Shown here one piece after another: positions 63,498 through 64,000 of a DNA stretch of 64,000 bases. The first letter of the stretch is position 1. Each line of letters opens with the position of its first letter. The notes under the pieces are model-generated. The model had not been told where the DNA came from. It searched no databases and was given only the letters and a program-made list of their open reading frames with translations. The position numbers were made by a program, and so were the translations under genes. This stretch comes from Tenacibaculum aiptasiae (GTDB taxonomy: Bacteria; Bacteroidota; Bacteroidia; Flavobacteriales; Flavobacteriaceae), in assembly GCF_008806755.1 (NCBI RefSeq), contig NZ_WAAU01000008.1, positions 570,964 through 634,963 of the forward strand. Direction: 5' to 3'.

Positions 63498-64000
63498 TTA
63501 TAATTTAAAAATCTGATATTCTTGATTACTTTGTTTAATTACATTTTCTGTACGTTCAAAATGCGTATCGGTAATAAATATTTGTCCAAATTCATCATTA
63601 TTTACCAATCCCACAATATGTGCTACCCTATTTTCATCTAACTTATCGAAAATATCATCTAACAATAAAATTGGTGTAACATTAGACTGCTTTTTGATAA
63701 ATTCAAATTGTGCTAATTTTAACGCTATTAAATATGATTTTTGTTGTCCTTGAGAACCAAACTTTTTAATTGGATGATCTCCTATCTCAAAATTTAAATC
63801 GTCTTTATGAATTCCCGTTGAAGTATATTGTAACATTCTATCTTTCTCTAAACTCTGAACAAGTAAATCAGATAAACTTACATCATGCAACTGGCTTTTG
63901 TAACGTAAATTCACTTCTTCTTTAGCTCCAGAAATAACTTTATGTTTTTCATTAAAAATAGGAACAAATTCTTCTAAAAAAGTCTTTCTCTTAGAATATA
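63498..64000 (-). CDS. recF: DNA replication/repair protein RecF (partial, 5' end outside window)
   Basis: The C-terminal part of RecF. The frame is open through the window edge; the in-frame residues before the GTG at 63914 (for example [20 protein letters not shown]) continue the protein, so that GTG is not the start. Visible motifs: [17 protein letters not shown] (ABC signature region) and [16 protein letters not shown] (Walker B and D loop). RecF is an SMC-like ATPase that loads RecA at gaps. About half the gene lies outside. Confidence 0.92.
   Translation of the reverse strand, partial: YSKRKTFLEEFVPIFNEKHKVISGAKEEVNLRYKSQLHDVSLSDLLVQSLEKDRMLQYTSTGIHKDDLNFEIGDHPIKKFGSQGQQKSYLIALKLAQFEFIKKQSNVTPILLLDDIFDKLDENRVAHIVGLVNNDEFGQIFITDTHFERTENVIKQSNQEYQIFKL

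Overview
This window looks like the chromosome of a marine-type flavobacterium (Bacteroidota, Flavobacteriaceae, Tenacibaculum/Polaribacter-like; genus is inference). The DNA is AT-rich, ribosome binding sites are A-rich with no clear Shine-Dalgarno, and several upstream regions carry the Bacteroidota promoter TTG-N17-20-TAnnTTTG. Lineage markers are the gliding lipoprotein GldI, a T9SS sorting-domain protein, an OstA/LptD outer-membrane assembly protein, DUF2853, and a menaquinone cluster interleaved with CPBP and UPF0173 genes. No tRNA, rRNA, CRISPR array, phage or insertion sequence was seen.

Layout. 0-5.5 kb: menE, CPBP protease, menC, SRPBCC protein, UPF0173 hydrolase and menA, all on the minus strand. 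5.5-10.1 kb: two Fe-S electron-transfer proteins, an MCE/MlaD protein and a cell-wall amidase, also minus. 10.2-14.2 kb: lptD, ridA and yceI (plus). 14.3-17.9 kb: a glycolytic block (mgsA, two tandem gap genes, pfkA). 18-26.4 kb: two sodium:solute symporters, a TPR protein, DUF2853, L-serine ammonia-lyase, GNAT, an unlisted 35-residue membrane protein and a lipoprotein.

26.4-31 kb is the accessory-looking part. It has about 1.5 kb without a normal gene, holding a tandem palindromic operator, three short terminator-bounded transcription units with tiny ORFs, and a dense series of perfect hairpins that I read as a structured RNA or very long leader. A Gly/Asp-rich lipoprotein, a TPR-type histidine kinase and an atypical response regulator follow.

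31-42.6 kb: acetyl-CoA synthetase, TauE-type permease, class C serine hydrolase, a divergent dps/oxyR pair with an OxyR-like box, a SulP transporter, then pyrR-pyrB, two small proteins and RNase Z, and a convergent CoA-binding protein. 42.7-48 kb: two tandem outer-membrane beta-barrel receptors followed by a 50-residue double-glycine, four-cysteine peptide gene missed by ordinary ORF length cut-offs. 48-56.2 kb: FabH-like synthase, GH109-type oxidoreductase, HtpG, a nucleotidyltransferase and an AraC regulator, with a 21-bp-period direct repeat in front of its presumed target operon (DUF4345, SRPBCC, SDR). 56.5-64 kb: LTA-synthase-like sulfatase, PAP2 phosphatase, three peptidyl-prolyl isomerases including GldI and a cyclophilin-FKBP fusion, a DHH phosphoesterase, ndk, DUF721, and recF cut by the window edge.

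All function calls come from reading motifs and layout by eye; no database search was run.
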